64,000 bases of DNA from Alphaproteobacteria bacterium (GCA_016869765.1 VGES01000006.1:1-64000); one strand, 5' to 3'. Shown: positions 43,650-53,510, numbered from the stretch's first letter. Translations and numbers: made by a program. Notes: generated from the letters alone by a model not told the origin.

Positions 43650-44959
43650 GGGGTGGCCTCCCGGCGGAGCCGCGGGTAGGCGGCGACGAGAACGACGGCG
43701 CGCGTCGCCAGGAACAGTACCAACGCGAGCCATAGCGCGTGATTGCCCCAGAACGGGGCCAACCCGAAGTACGTCGCGGCGAACACCCCGAGCGCCAGGA
43801 TCATGCCGTTGCGCATGGGTTTGGGCCGAATGGCGCCCAGGAACACGCCGTCGAACTGGTAGGCGGTCATGGCGATCGGCGGCAATACGATCATCCAGGG
43901 CAAGAACTCGCGGGCCGTCGCCCGAACGTCGTTCAAGCTCGTGAGCGCGTCGATCAAGAGCCAGCCTAGCGAGGCGTAGAGCAGGGAGAACCCCACCGCA
44001 ACGAGGCCCGACCACCACGTCGCCGTGGTGACGGCCCGGTGCAAGGCCTCGCGGTCGCGCGCCCCGATGGCGTGCCCGACGAGCGCCTCGGTGGCGTGCG
44101 CAAATCCATCGAGGCCGTGCGACACCACCATCAGGAACTGCACCAACACCGCGTTTGCCGCGAGCACGGCGTCGCCCTGGGCAGCCCCGTTCGCCGTGAA
44201 CAGCGCGAAGGTCGTTACCAGGCACAACGTGCGGAGGAAGATGTCGCCGTTGACCGAGACGAGGGCGCGGATCTTTGCTGCGTCGAGTGTGGCCGACCAC
44301 GACCAGGGGCCGTGGATTCGGACGAGCCGTCGACCAACCACGACGAGACCGATCACTGCGGCCAGATACTCGGCGATGATGGTGCCCGCGGCCACGCCCT
44401 CGACGCCCCATCCGAAGCCGACGACGAAGGCGAAGTCGAGGGCCGCGTTTGTCGCGTTCATCAGCAGTTGCAGCCACAGAGTCGTGGTGGCGCGTTGCCG
44501 GCCGAGGAGCCAGCCGATGATCACGTAGTTCGCGAAGGTCGCCGGCGCTCCCCAGATCCGCACCGCGAAATAGGCCCCAGCGAGCCGCTCGACCTCGGGG
44601 CTGCCGTCGAGCAGCGCCAAAGCCGTCCTGAGGATCGGTCCTTGCAACGCGATTGCGAGGATTCCGACAATGAGCCCAAGCAGCAGTGAACGCGCGAACA
44701 CGAGACGCAACTCGGCGTCGTCGCCTCGGCCTGCCGCCTGGGCGGTGAAGCCGGTGGTCGTCATGCGGAGGAAGCCGAAGCCCCAATAGAGGTAGGAAAG
44801 AACCACCGCGCCGAGGGCGACCGCTCCGATGTAGGCCGGCGCCTCGAGGTGGCCCATGATTCCGGTGTCTACCGCCCCGAGGAGCGGCAGCGACAGGTTC
44901 GAGACGATGATCGGCCCGGCGAGCCGCCAGACCCGGCCGTGCCAACCCGGCGCGCTCAC
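43646..44959 (-). CDS. MATE-family efflux transporter
   Basis: A 437-residue membrane protein of twelve predicted helices in two MATE halves, starting at GTG 44959 (VSAPGWHGRVWRLAGPIIVSNLSLPLLGAVDTGIMGHL). The GTG overlaps the stop of the upstream methyltransferase gene (GTGA). It resembles the DinF/NorM-like branch that exports cationic drugs or metabolites using Na+ or H+. The substrate is unknown. The tracked start (45100) extends into the methyltransferase and lacks family support. Confidence 0.9.
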   Translation of the reverse strand: MSAPGWHGRVWRLAGPIIVSNLSLPLLGAVDTGIMGHLEAPAYIGAVALGAVVLSYLYWGFGFLRMTTTGFTAQAAGRGDDAELRLVFARSLLLGLIVGILAIALQGPILRTALALLDGSPEVERLAGAYFAVRIWGAPATFANYVIIGWLLGRQRATTTLWLQLLMNATNAALDFAFVVGFGWGVEGVAAGTIIAEYLAAVIGLVVVGRRLVRIHGPWSWSATLDAAKIRALVSVNGDIFLRTLCLVTTFALFTANGAAQGDAVLAANAVLVQFLMVVSHGLDGFAHATEALVGHAIGARDREALHRAVTTATWWSGLVAVGFSLLYASLGWLLIDALTSLNDVRATAREFLPWMIVLPPIAMTAYQFDGVFLGAIRPKPMRNGMILALGVFAATYFGLAPFWGNHALWLALVLFLATRAVVLVAAYPRLRREATP

Positions 44960-46164
44960 GCCCCGGCCCGACGCAGAAGCATGAGATTTAGGGCGTTCAA
45001 GGGCTGATAGATGTCGGCCAAGCGACAGCCTGGCATCGATTCTTCGATCGCGGCCACCGAGCGCGTACCGTCGCAGGCGGCGATGGCCTGCGCCGCCCAA
45101 CCGGGCAACGGAGTTTCTACGACGTGCCCGTCGAAGTTGGCGCGCACGACCGGACGGGTCTCCAGACTGCGCGCGAGGGCGCTACGTTCGACCCTGTGCA
45201 CGATCGGCACCATGGTTGGTCCAAGCTGGGCTGGTCCCCGAGCCGAGGCTGTGATCGCGTAGGCGACATGGCTTTTGATGCTGCCCGCCAGTTGTTCAGC
45301 GAGTGCCGCCGCCCCGCCGGGTTCGAGGTTCGATGCCGCCGTTCGTAGGGACGGATCGCGCAGGTACGTTGCCGGGTCATAACGAGCGGGTTCGATCCAA
45401 CTCGCCAACCGCAGCCCGCCACCGTCGATGAGGTCGAGGAACGCGGGGACGTCGTACGCACGATCGATCGGGACCAGAAGCAGATCGGCCAAGGCGGCAT
45501 CGTCATCGATGGAAGTCGACAGGAAGTGGTTGCTCTTGAGCCAGTGGGCCGCGGGGAGGTCGCGATAGAGCGCCCGCGCGGCGGCGAGTTGATCCGCCAT
45601 CGGCGTGTCGCGGGGAATCAGCGTTCGGAGCGCGGCTTGGACGGGGTAGACCCCGGTGCGGCCGAGGGGGGCGTACACCATCAGTCCCATGCCACCGTCG
45701 GGTCGGAGCACGCGGGCGAGGGCGTCGAGTCCCGCTTCGGTGCTGGGGAGGTGATGCAGAACACCACAGCAGTCGATGTAGTCGAAGATCCCGATCGTGC
45801 TGCGGTCGATATCGAGGAGCGAGCCGTGCTCGAAGCGAAGGTTCGTGAGCCCGCGAACGGCAGCGCGCGCCTTGGCAACGGCGAGCGAGGGTTCGCTCAC
45901 GTCGAGGTGGACGATCTCGGCATCGGTTCCGCGGTCGGTGAGCTGTTGGGCCAACATGATCGCCGCATCGCCCGTGCCGCCGCCGGCGATCAGGGCGCGA
46001 AAGCCGCGGCCCGCAGGTGTCCCCCCGCGGACGTAGTGCACGATCTCGTCGAGATGACTCGGCGAGCCGGTGATCAGGCGGCGCCGCTCGTCCGCCGGAT
46101 CGCGCGGCGGATAGGGTTGGTCGGCGTAGTGGCGGGCGATCGAGGACGCGGGCGGATCAGCCAT
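44956..46164 (-). CDS. Class I SAM-dependent methyltransferase with C-terminal extension
   Basis: A 402-residue protein. Residues about 50-170 form a Rossmann-fold methyltransferase with motif I FRALIAGGGTGDAAIMLAQQL, acidic DVSEPSLAVAKARA, and YIDCCGVLHHLPSTEAGLDALARVLRPDGGMGLMVYAPLG. The other 230 residues carry two further parts, including a helical C-terminal domain near 350-400 (AIAACDGTRSVAAIEESMPGCRLADIYQPLNALNLMLLRR), with a helix-turn-helix-like spacing. The substrate is unknown. It is coupled to a MATE exporter, suggesting a methylated metabolite exported by the partner. Confidence 0.82.
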   Translation of the reverse strand: MADPPASSIARHYADQPYPPRDPADERRRLITGSPSHLDEIVHYVRGGTPAGRGFRALIAGGGTGDAAIMLAQQLTDRGTDAEIVHLDVSEPSLAVAKARAAVRGLTNLRFEHGSLLDIDRSTIGIFDYIDCCGVLHHLPSTEAGLDALARVLRPDGGMGLMVYAPLGRTGVYPVQAALRTLIPRDTPMADQLAAARALYRDLPAAHWLKSNHFLSTSIDDDAALADLLLVPIDRAYDVPAFLDLIDGGGLRLASWIEPARYDPATYLRDPSLRTAASNLEPGGAAALAEQLAGSIKSHVAYAITASARGPAQLGPTMVPIVHRVERSALARSLETRPVVRANFDGHVVETPLPGWAAQAIAACDGTRSVAAIEESMPGCRLADIYQPLNALNLMLLRRAGA

Positions 46165-46202
46165 CGGTGGTGAGGGGCAGTTGCCTGCGATAGGGTAGGG
46201 CC

Positions 46203-46730
46203 ATGCGCGGATATTTTGGCATCGGCGTCGAACGAGTCAGCAAGCCGATGAATGTCGGCAACCTGTTTCGCACGGCCCATGCCTTCGGCGCGAGCTTCGT
46301 CTTCGCGATCGACGCCGATTTTCGTGTCCGTCAGGCGTTGTCCGACACCTCGCGCTCGACGTTCCAAGTGCCGCTCTACCAGTTCGAATCGGTCGAAACC
46401 ATGGTGTTACCCGAGGACTGTACGTTGGTCGGGATCGAACTGTTGGATGAGGCGGTGGCATTGCCGTCGTTCCGGCACCCGCGACGGGCGGCGTATGTGC
46501 TCGGTCCGGAGCGCGGCGGTTTGTCCGCCGCCCTCCAGGCGCAGTGCGCCCACATTGCCAAAATTCCGACCAGTTTCTCGCTCAATGTTGCGACCGCGGG
46601 CGCTATCGTCCTCTATGACCGCATGATCACCACGGGGCGCTTCGGTGAGCGGCCCGTTGCCGTCGGTGGCAAGGTCGAGCCGGTGAGCGCCCATGTTCAC
46701 GGCCTCCCCAAGGCGCGGCGGGTGCGTTAG
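46203..46730 (+). CDS. SpoU/TrmH-family RNA 2'-O-methyltransferase
   Basis: A 175-residue SPOUT-fold enzyme. Motif 1 is KPMNVGNLFRTAHAFGA, motif 2 YVLGPERGGLSAALQAQC, and motif 3 SLNVATAGAIVLYDRMI, the order and spacing of SpoU enzymes that methylate ribose 2'-OH in tRNA or rRNA. The length suits a stand-alone catalytic domain. The site modified cannot be told. It is divergent from the preceding methyltransferase. Confidence 0.87.
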   Translation: MRGYFGIGVERVSKPMNVGNLFRTAHAFGASFVFAIDADFRVRQALSDTSRSTFQVPLYQFESVETMVLPEDCTLVGIELLDEAVALPSFRHPRRAAYVLGPERGGLSAALQAQCAHIAKIPTSFSLNVATAGAIVLYDRMITTGRFGERPVAVGGKVEPVSAHVHGLPKARRVR

Positions 46731-46778
46731 GCCGGGAAAGCAGTGGAAAACCCGAATAGCCGCCGCTATCTAGGAATC

Positions 46779-47294
46779 ATGAGACGGACCCTATCGATCG
46801 CCTTGGCGATGACGTTCCTGGCCAGCGCGACGCTGGCGCAGCAGAAGCCGACTCTGCTCGGACAGCACAAGGATTGGGACGCCTTCACGCTACGCGAAGG
46901 CGGGAAGCTCGTGTGCTACATCGCCAGCGATCCCGCCGAGTGGAGCTCCCAGCCGCGCGGGGCCAACCGGGGTGCGATCAGTCTTCTCGTCACCCATCGC
47001 CCCGCCAGCAATGTCCGCGACGAGGTGAGCGTGCACATGGGTTACAGACTGAAGGAGAACTCCGAGGTCATCGCCGAGGTCGACGGCCAGAAGTTCACCC
47101 TGTTCACCAAGGACGAAGGTGCCTGGGCGGCCGACCCTAAGACCGACAAGGCGCTGTCCGACGCCATGGCCCGCGGCAACACGCTGCTCGTCAAGGGCAC
47201 GTCGGTGCGTGGCACGGCGACGACCGACCGCTATTCGTTGGCCGGTTACGCGGCGGCGCGAGAGGCCGCCAACAAGGCGTGCAATATCCGATGA
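46779..47294 (+). CDS. IalB-like exported protein
   Basis: A 171-residue exported protein from ATG 46779 ([21 protein letters not shown]), with a signal peptide cut at ATLAQ. The mature sequence [23 protein letters not shown] and [20 protein letters not shown] fits the invasion-associated locus B family, which is widespread in Alphaproteobacteria. Two Cys (VCY, KACN) likely form a disulfide. No precise role is known. It overlaps rlmN as ATGA. Confidence 0.88.
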   Translation: MRRTLSIALAMTFLASATLAQQKPTLLGQHKDWDAFTLREGGKLVCYIASDPAEWSSQPRGANRGAISLLVTHRPASNVRDEVSVHMGYRLKENSEVIAEVDGQKFTLFTKDEGAWAADPKTDKALSDAMARGNTLLVKGTSVRGTATTDRYSLAGYAAAREAANKACNIR

Positions 47295-48394
47295 AACGTT
47301 CGCTGATCGGCTTGACGCGCGAGGAGATCGCCGAGGAGTTGCGCCTCGTCGGTGTTCCCGATCGTGCGCTCCGCATGCGCGCCAACCAGCTTTGGCATTG
47401 GATCTACTACCGCGGCACCACGTCGTTTGCCGCGATGACGACGATTGCCAAGGGACTTCAGGCGGACCTCGACGCCGTGTTTACGCTCGAGCGGCCGGCG
47501 GTCGCGGCGGCGCAGTGTTCGGTCGATGGCACCCGCAAGTGGTTGCTGGCACTGGCGCCCGGTCAGGAGGTCGAAAGCGTCTACATCCCGGAGGCCGATC
47601 GCGGCGCGCTGTGCGTTTCCTCCCAAGTGGGCTGCACCCTCAATTGCCGGTTCTGCCACACCGGGACCCAGGATTGGGTGCGCAACCTGACGGCGGCCGA
47701 AATCGTGGCCCAGGTCCTGAACGCACGCGATGCGATCGGCGAGTGGCCTTCGCCCAAGGAGGGCCGCATGCTCTCCAACATCGTCATGATGGGCATGGGT
47801 GAGCCGCTCTACAACTACGACAACGTCAAGAAGGCCCTCGCCATCGTCATGGACAACGAGGGGATCGGCATCTCGCGCCGCCGCATCACGCTGTCCACCG
47901 CCGGTGTCGCACCGATGATCGAGCATGTCGGCCGAGACCTGGGTTGCGAGCTCGCGATCTCGTTGCATGCCGTGCGTGATGATCTGCGCAACGAGTTGGT
48001 GCCGCTCAACAAGAAATACCCGATCCAGGAATTGCTCGCCGCCTGTCGGTCCTATCCCGGCGCGGCCAACTCGCGACGCATCACCTTCGAATACGTCATG
48101 CTCAGGGGCGTGAACGATTCGGTGACCGAGGCCAAGGAACTCGTGCGCCTGATCGCCGGTATCCACGCCAAGGTGAACTTGATCCCGTTCAATCCCTGGC
48201 CGGGGGCGCCGTACGCCTGCTCCGACGACGAGGCGATTGCCGCCTTCGCCGAGGTCGTGAACCGCGCGGGGTATTCCTCGCCGGTGCGCACTCCGCGTGG
48301 CCGCGACATCATGGCGGCCTGCGGGCAGTTGAAGTCGGCGTCGATCAAACAGCGCGCCAGTGCGCGCGCCGCTGAAGCGGGTGCCGCGGCCTAA
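47291..48394 (+). CDS. rlmN: 23S rRNA (adenine(2503)-C(2))-methyltransferase
   Basis: A 367-residue radical-SAM enzyme from ATG 47291 ([18 protein letters not shown]), coupled to the IalB-like gene. The iron-sulfur motif is [11 protein letters not shown] (CxxxCxxC). Family marks include [27 protein letters not shown] and [12 protein letters not shown]. The resolving Cys of the catalytic pair is the Cys in MAACGQLKS near the C-terminus, and the other is CysA in the DLGCELAI or SACRSY region. It also modifies tRNA A37. The gene looks intact. Confidence 0.96.
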   Translation: MKRSLIGLTREEIAEELRLVGVPDRALRMRANQLWHWIYYRGTTSFAAMTTIAKGLQADLDAVFTLERPAVAAAQCSVDGTRKWLLALAPGQEVESVYIPEADRGALCVSSQVGCTLNCRFCHTGTQDWVRNLTAAEIVAQVLNARDAIGEWPSPKEGRMLSNIVMMGMGEPLYNYDNVKKALAIVMDNEGIGISRRRITLSTAGVAPMIEHVGRDLGCELAISLHAVRDDLRNELVPLNKKYPIQELLAACRSYPGAANSRRITFEYVMLRGVNDSVTEAKELVRLIAGIHAKVNLIPFNPWPGAPYACSDDEAIAAFAEVVNRAGYSSPVRTPRGRDIMAACGQLKSASIKQRASARAAEAGAAA

Positions 48395-48460
48395 TCCACC
48401 GCGCTTGCCCCCGAAGTCAGGCTCCCTATACTCCGCGGCCATTCGAAAACGGGGGCCGGC

Positions 48461-49675
48461 ATGGCCAAGCGCGACATCAAGAAAGTGGTCCTCGCCTACT
48501 CGGGCGGGCTCGATACCTCGGTCATCCTCAAGTGGCTGCAGACGGAATACGGCTGCGAGGTCGTGACGTTCACGGCCGACCTGGGCCAGGGCGAGGAGCT
48601 GGGACCGGCCCGCACCAAGGCCGAGATGTTCGGGGTTCGCCAGATCTACATCGAGGATCTGCGCGAGACCTTCGTGCGCGACTACGTGTTCCCGATGTTC
48701 CGGGCCAACGCGCTTTATGAGGGAATGTATCTCCTGGGTACCTCGATCGCCCGGCCGCTGATCGCCAAGCGCCAGATCGAGATCGCCGCCGAAACGGGCG
48801 CCGATGCCGTGGCGCACGGCGCGACCGGAAAGGGCAACGACCAGGTCAGGTTCGAGCTCACCTATTACGCGCTGAACCCGAACATCAAGGTGATCGCACC
48901 GTGGCGGGAGTGGACGCTCACCTCGCGCACGACGCTGCTCGCGTTCGCCGAGCAACACCAGATCCCGATCGCCAAGGACAAGCGCGGCGAGGCGCCGTTC
49001 TCGGTCGATGCCAACCTGTTGCACTCCTCGAGCGAAGGCAAAGCGTTGGAAGACCCGTGGCACGAGCCGGAAGAGTTCGTCTATCAGCGGACGATCGCTC
49101 CGGAGCAGGCGCCCGACCGTGCGACCTACGTCGAGGTGTCGTTCAAGCGCGGCGATGCGGTGGCGGTCGACGGCAAGCCGCTGTCGCCGGCGGCGTTGCT
49201 CACGCGGCTCAACGAACTCGGCCGCGCCAACGGCATCGGCCGCGTCGATCTGGTCGAGAACCGCTTCGTCGGCATGAAGTCCCGCGGCGTCTACGAGACG
49301 CCGGGCGGAACGATCCTCTATGCGGCGCACCGCGGCATCGAACAGATCACCCTCGATCGCGGCGCCGGGCACCTCAAGGACGAATTGATGCCGCGTTACG
49401 CCGAGCTCGTGTACAACGGCTTCTGGTTTGCGCCTGAGCGCGAAATGCTGCAGGCGGCCATCGACAAGTCCCAGGAGCACGTCGAGGGCACCGTCCGGCT
49501 CAAACTTTACAAGGGCAACGTCGCGGTGGTCGGGCGCAAGTCCGACAAGAGCCTCTATTCGCTCTCGCACGTGACGTTCGAAGAGGACGCGGGCGCCTAC
49601 GACCAGCGCGATGCCACGGGCTTTATCCGGCTCAACGCCCTGCGGCTGCGACTCTTGAAGCGGGGCGGACGCTAG
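48461..49675 (+). CDS. argG: Argininosuccinate synthase
   Basis: A 404-residue ATP-dependent ligase that joins citrulline and aspartate in arginine synthesis. The PP-loop is [59 protein letters not shown] and [18 protein letters not shown] match the citrulline/aspartate binding segments. The length is typical of the long ArgG class. It adjoins folD with no space (convergent). Confidence 0.97.
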   Translation: MAKRDIKKVVLAYSGGLDTSVILKWLQTEYGCEVVTFTADLGQGEELGPARTKAEMFGVRQIYIEDLRETFVRDYVFPMFRANALYEGMYLLGTSIARPLIAKRQIEIAAETGADAVAHGATGKGNDQVRFELTYYALNPNIKVIAPWREWTLTSRTTLLAFAEQHQIPIAKDKRGEAPFSVDANLLHSSSEGKALEDPWHEPEEFVYQRTIAPEQAPDRATYVEVSFKRGDAVAVDGKPLSPAALLTRLNELGRANGIGRVDLVENRFVGMKSRGVYETPGGTILYAAHRGIEQITLDRGAGHLKDELMPRYAELVYNGFWFAPEREMLQAAIDKSQEHVEGTVRLKLYKGNVAVVGRKSDKSLYSLSHVTFEEDAGAYDQRDATGFIRLNALRLRLLKRGGR

Positions 49676-50548
49676 TCAGTCCGGCAGAGGGACGCCGCGC
49701 CGCCGGCAGGCGGCGGTCAGCGTGTTCTGCAACAGACACGCGATGGTCATCGGGCCGACGCCACCAGGGACGGGCGTGATGGCGCGGGCGATCGCGGCCG
49801 CTTCCGCGTAGGCCACGTCACCCACCAGCCGGCCTTTGCCGTCGGCCGTCGGGAGGCGATTGATTCCGACGTCGATCACGGTCGCGCCCGGTTTGATCCA
49901 GTCGCCACGCACCATCTCGGGCTTGCCCACGGCGGCGATGACGACGTCGGCGCGCCGGCACGCCGCGGCGAGATCGCGCGTCCGCGAGTGCGCCACGGTG
50001 ACCGTGGCGTTGGCGTTGAGGAGCAGTTGCACCATCGGCTTGCCGACGAGCTTGGAGCGGCCGATGACGATCGCGTCCGCGCCGGCGACCGTTGCCCCGC
50101 TCTTGGCCAGGAGGATCATGCAGCCCAATGGCGTGCACGGCACCAGGCCGCCCTGGCCCAGGGACAGCCGACCGGCGTTCATCGGATGCAGGCCATCCAC
50201 GTCCTTGGCCGGATCGATCGCCTCGACGACCGTGCTCTCCGAGATCGTTTTCGGCAGCGGCATCTGGACCAGGATGCCGTCGACCGCCGGATCGGCATTG
50301 AGATCGCGCACCTTGGTCAAGAGCGTGGCTTCGTCGATCGAAGCGGGCAGCTTGAACTCGAAGGAGGCCATGCCGGCCTCCATCGTCTGTTTGCCCTTGT
50401 TGCGGACGTAGATTTGGCTCGCGGGGTCTTCGCCCACCAGTACGACGGCAAGCCCGGGGGTGATGCCATGCCGGGACTTGAGGGTCGCAACGCGTCGCGC
50501 GACCTCCGCCCGAACCTCGGCTGCGATCGCTTTGCCGTCGATGATCAT
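49676..50548 (-). CDS. folD: Methylenetetrahydrofolate dehydrogenase/cyclohydrolase
   Basis: A 290-residue bifunctional enzyme of one-carbon metabolism. The catalytic Lys is in [14 protein letters not shown], with signature [34 protein letters not shown] and the NADP-binding loop [33 protein letters not shown] is complete. A DUF167 remnant and yggT lie just upstream on the same strand. Confidence 0.96.
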   Translation of the reverse strand: MIIDGKAIAAEVRAEVARRVATLKSRHGITPGLAVVLVGEDPASQIYVRNKGKQTMEAGMASFEFKLPASIDEATLLTKVRDLNADPAVDGILVQMPLPKTISESTVVEAIDPAKDVDGLHPMNAGRLSLGQGGLVPCTPLGCMILLAKSGATVAGADAIVIGRSKLVGKPMVQLLLNANATVTVAHSRTRDLAAACRRADVVIAAVGKPEMVRGDWIKPGATVIDVGINRLPTADGKGRLVGDVAYAEAAAIARAITPVPGGVGPMTIACLLQNTLTAACRRRGVPLPD

Positions 50549-50569
50549 TGGTGCCTCCCGGCGCTGGTT

Positions 50570-50744
50570 CTAGTCGAGCACGGTCAGCGCATCAACGTCG
50601 AGGTTCGCGCACCAGCGCTCGACCGTTTCCGCCGCGTCGACGCCCACCGCGACGATCTTGCGACGATTCTTGGCGCCGCTCACGAGAACGACGGACGACG
50701 GCGCCAGGTTCGACGGCTTCGCCAGCACGGCGCCGCAGCCGCCT
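50570..50744 (-). pseudogene. DUF167/YggU C-terminal remnant
   Basis: An untracked minus-strand frame immediately after the yggT stop reads AVLAKPSNLAPSSVVLVSGAKNRRKIVAVG before ending at TAG (50570-50572). This matches the C-terminal half of DUF167/YggU proteins, with the SGAxxRRKxV motif. The N-terminal 45 or so residues that normally precede it are missing. The remnant starts directly behind the yggT stop. In many Alphaproteobacteria the order is yggT, DUF167, folD, which supports decay of this gene by a 5' deletion. A GTG at 50728 could still allow a 52-codon peptide. Confidence 0.66.
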
Positions 50745-51023
50745 CTAGAGGAGGTACTCGCTGAGCAGGCTGCGCAGGAAATAGATCGCCAGGATCAGGA
50801 TCACCGGCGAGAGATCGATGCCGCCGATCGAGGGAATGACCCGCCGGATTCGTGACAGCACCGGCTCGGTGAGGCGGTAGGTGACGTCGCCGATGGTATT
50901 GACGACGCGATTGCGCGGGTTGACGACGTTGAAATGGACGAGCCAGAACAACACGATTTGGACGAACACGATCCAAACGTAAATGTTGAGGATCGCGTCG
51001 ATCAGGAGAACCAAGGAGACCAT
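50745..51023 (-). CDS. YggT family membrane protein
   Basis: A 92-residue protein from ATG 51023 (MVSLVLLIDAILNIYVWIVF); other upstream starts (51050, 51089) are less like the family. Two hydrophobic helices flank NVVNPRNRVVNTIGDVTYRLTEPVLSRIRRVIPSIGGIDLSPVILILAIYFLRSLL. YggT proteins may aid cell-division or osmotic-stress functions in the membrane. The gene is intact and neighbours folD through a decayed DUF167 gene. Confidence 0.9.
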   Translation of the reverse strand: MVSLVLLIDAILNIYVWIVFVQIVLFWLVHFNVVNPRNRVVNTIGDVTYRLTEPVLSRIRRVIPSIGGIDLSPVILILAIYFLRSLLSEYLL

Positions 51024-51140
51024 CGAACCACCGGCTGGCAGGGTGGCCATTAAATCCGATGGTCCCTGGCGCGGCAAGAAAAGGCCCACGCGTGGGGAAT
51101 TTCCGCCGGCTTGCGCGCCTCGGCCGGGCCACCGGCTGCC

Positions 51141-51169
51141 TTGACACCCCGGGAGGTCGCAACCATTAT
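51141..51169 (+). promoter_or_regulatory. Promoter for tRNA-Ala
   Basis: TTGACA (51141-51146) and CATTAT (51164-51169) with 17 bp spacing. The likely start is about 20 bp before the tRNA gene. The -35 is a perfect consensus match. Confidence 0.65.
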
Positions 51170-51198
51170 CCGCCCCGTTCTCCGCCTGCGGCGGCTGT

Positions 51199-51274
<76 letters not shown>

Positions 51275-51426
51275 ATTTTTCCCTTGTCCGGCCCGTCACG
51301 TCCGCCACGGTCGTTCATGCCGTTCACAACGCCGCAACGCGGGGCGACCCGTCTTCTTGCCTGAGCGTCGGTCGCTTGGGGGGCCGCAGGCCGAACGCGG
51401 CATCGGTTGAGAGAAGATCATAAAAG

Positions 51427-51440
51427 GACCAAATCTGGTC
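51427..51440 (+). promoter_or_regulatory. Operator-like inverted repeat before the Phd/RelE pair
   Basis: GACCA-AATC-TGGTC, a 5-bp perfect inverted repeat 24 bp before the antitoxin ATG. This is where an autorepressing Phd/YefM antitoxin would bind. The upstream -10/-35 elements are not clear. Confidence 0.4.
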
Positions 51441-51464
51441 TCTCCCAATACCTGGAACAGTCCG

Positions 51465-51740
51465 ATGCGATATTCCGCCCAGGTCAAACCGATCAGTTAC
51501 CTCAAAGCGAACGCTGCGGAGGTACTCGCCCGTCTGACTGCGGAACGAGAGCCGCTCGTCATTACCCAGAATGGAGAAGCCAAGGCCGTTATCCAGGATG
51601 TCGCTTCCTATGAGGAGACGCAGCAGACGCTGGCGCTGCTGAAAATACTCGCGCTCGGCCAAGCGGAGATCGACGCCGGCCATGTCACGCCGGCAAGCAG
51701 GGTCGTTGCAAGGTTGAGAGCCAAACGGGCCACAAGGTAG
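51465..51740 (+). CDS. Phd/YefM-family antitoxin
   Basis: A 91-residue protein starting MRYSAQVKPISYLKANAAEVLARLTAEREPLVITQNGEAKAVIQDVASYEETQQTLALLK, the classic Phd/YefM DNA-binding and dimer domain. The C-terminal 30 residues are charged and would bind the toxin. It overlaps the toxin gene by one base (TAGTG). Its location next to a tRNA gene is common for horizontally mobile modules. Confidence 0.86.
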   Translation: MRYSAQVKPISYLKANAAEVLARLTAEREPLVITQNGEAKAVIQDVASYEETQQTLALLKILALGQAEIDAGHVTPASRVVARLRAKRATR

Positions 51741-52075
51741 TGGCTCGCGCCCGATACCGGGTACTCCTCACGCTTGGGGCGGAACGGGACCTCGCGGCGA
51801 TCTACGACTACGGCGCTAAGTCCGATGGTCCGGCGAGGGCCGACATCGTGCCGGGAGACCTGATGGGTGTGGTCGGGCGTCTGTCAGAATTCCCAGAGCG
51901 TGGCCCCCACCCCGCCGAACTGGCGGTCCTAGGCATCCGAGACTTCCGGCAGACGGTATTCACACCCTACCGAGTGATTTATCGGGTGATCGCCCGCAAG
52001 GTCTACTTCTTCGTGATTGCTGATGGTCGGAGAGACATGCAGTCTCTTCTGGCGCAGCGCCTGCTCAAGAGTTGA
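51740..52075 (+). CDS. RelE/ParE-family toxin
   Basis: A 111-residue toxin from GTG 51740. RYRVLLTLGAERDLAAIYDYG is the N-terminal helix region and PYRVIYRVIARKVYFFVIADGRRDM the C-terminal strand set. The Arg/Tyr residues in YRVIYRV and RRDM match the ribosome-bound mRNA-cleaving RelE or gyrase-targeting ParE fold; which one is not resolvable here. Coupling to the antitoxin is tight. Confidence 0.84.
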   Translation: MARARYRVLLTLGAERDLAAIYDYGAKSDGPARADIVPGDLMGVVGRLSEFPERGPHPAELAVLGIRDFRQTVFTPYRVIYRVIARKVYFFVIADGRRDMQSLLAQRLLKS

Positions 52076-52129
52076 TAGCGGGTGCAGCCGAGCACGATCA
52101 TGGGCTACAGGATGGATCGGAAGCCCGGA

Positions 52130-52882
52130 TCAATCGGAAGCCGCCGGGTGGCTCCAGTACCGATAGGTCCACAGATCCGCGAAACCAAGCCGCCGGTAAA
52201 GGCGCACGGCGTCCGTGTTGGCGACTTCGACCTGCAGAAACACGCGACTGAAGGCGCGCTTGATGCCGTCGGCGAGAATCGCGGCGACAATCGCCGAAGC
52301 AAGCCCTCGGTTGCGGTGCGCAGGATCGGTGCGCAGGCCATGAATGCTAACCCATTCTCGGCTAAAGCTGCCCGCGCCGACGGCAACCGTAGCGCCCGAC
52401 TGAGCGACGCTCGCGAAGCGCGCATGCTTGGCACGACGAAGGATCGTGAGTCGGCTGCGACCATCGACCTTGTCGGACCCTGTGCCCAGGAAGGCCGCGC
52501 ACCAGCCGTCATCAGCGGTGTTACTGAGCGTTACGGGCGACGACTCGATCGGCAGTAGGGTGCATGGCCGTGTCATGACAAGTGAGGCTGGGCCACTGCG
52601 GTAGCCAAGGGCGCACAAGCGCGTCTGCAAACGCGTAAGAGGCTCGGTTTCCGGTATCCGAAATCGCGGCATCGCACCAGCACGGCAATAGCGGGTGATG
52701 ATCCGGTCGATGTCGGCGGCCAAATCGACGTCATGACGCAACGGTACGGCGCTGCGGGAGCGGGACACGGTGCCCTCATCGATAGGGACCAACCAACCGC
52801 CGATCTCGTCGAGTTCCGTGGACGGCATCGCATCGAGCGTGGCCCTTTCCATGGCCGCGATCTGATCGGCGTTCAACGCCAT
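52130..52882 (-). CDS. GNAT-family acetyltransferase
   Basis: A 250-residue protein. The C-terminal half is a GNAT domain with the acetyl-CoA loop VSIHGLRTDPAHRNRGLASAIVAAILADGIKRAF and a VFLQVEVANTDAVRLYRRLGF substrate end. The N-terminal half is less conserved and may be a second degenerate GNAT-like domain. The substrate is unknown. It is 10 bp from the GST gene on the same strand, so the two may be co-transcribed. Confidence 0.83.
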   Translation of the reverse strand: MALNADQIAAMERATLDAMPSTELDEIGGWLVPIDEGTVSRSRSAVPLRHDVDLAADIDRIITRYCRAGAMPRFRIPETEPLTRLQTRLCALGYRSGPASLVMTRPCTLLPIESSPVTLSNTADDGWCAAFLGTGSDKVDGRSRLTILRRAKHARFASVAQSGATVAVGAGSFSREWVSIHGLRTDPAHRNRGLASAIVAAILADGIKRAFSRVFLQVEVANTDAVRLYRRLGFADLWTYRYWSHPAASD

Positions 52883-52892
52883 TCGTTCGCCA

Positions 52893-53510
52893 CTACGCCT
52901 GGTCGCTGTAGCGCGCGAAGGCTGGGCGTTCCCTCAGGCGGGCGTAGTAGGCGGCGACCGCCGTCAATTGCGGGCGGGTGATCGGCGTTGCGTACCAGCG
53001 GTGCGTCGACAGCCCGACGACGATGTCGGCAAGCGTGAATGCCTCGCCGGTGACGAAGGCCCCGGTCCTGCCCAGCGTGCGATCGAGAATTGCCATCTGG
53101 TGGTTCCACTGCGTGACACTGTCGGCGATCGCCGACGCGTCCCGATGCTTCGGGCTGTGTCGGACCAGGCCCATGAAGGCATATCGCCAAGCGTTGTTGA
53201 TCTCGGTGAGTTGCCAGTCCATCCACTGTTCGACGATGGCCCGCTCAGCCGGGCCCTCGGGGAGAAGGTCAAAGCGCCGGTGTTTGTGTGCGAGATACCG
53301 GCAGATCGCGTTCGACTCCCACAGCACGAACCCGCCGTCCTTGACCACTGGAACGAGTCCGTTGGGATTGAGCGCAAGGAACTCGGGTGCCTGCAGGGAT
53401 CGCGAGCCCGAACCCCACTCGGTCAACGAGGGTTCGAAACCGAGTTCGAGGCAGGTCCACAAGACCTTGCGGACGTTGATCGAGGACAAGCGGCCGAGCA
53501 ATTCGAGCAT
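52893..53510 (-). CDS. Glutathione S-transferase
   Basis: A 205-residue GST. The thioredoxin-like N-domain begins MLELLGRLSSINVRKVLWTCLELG, with likely active-site Ser in RLSSINVRK rather than Tyr, cis-Pro in GLVPVV, and WESNAICRYLAHKH for glutathione. The C-domain is helical. It resembles theta/beta-like bacterial GSTs used in detoxification. It follows a GNAT gene and precedes a b561 gene, all minus strand. Confidence 0.9.
   Translation of the reverse strand: MLELLGRLSSINVRKVLWTCLELGFEPSLTEWGSGSRSLQAPEFLALNPNGLVPVVKDGGFVLWESNAICRYLAHKHRRFDLLPEGPAERAIVEQWMDWQLTEINNAWRYAFMGLVRHSPKHRDASAIADSVTQWNHQMAILDRTLGRTGAFVTGEAFTLADIVVGLSTHRWYATPITRPQLTAVAAYYARLRERPAFARYSDQA

Noticed and set aside
47246-49570. 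A 774-aa minus-strand ORF opposite rlmN and argG
   Set aside because: Antisense shadow of two clear housekeeping genes; rich in Arg/Asp/Leu with no domain.
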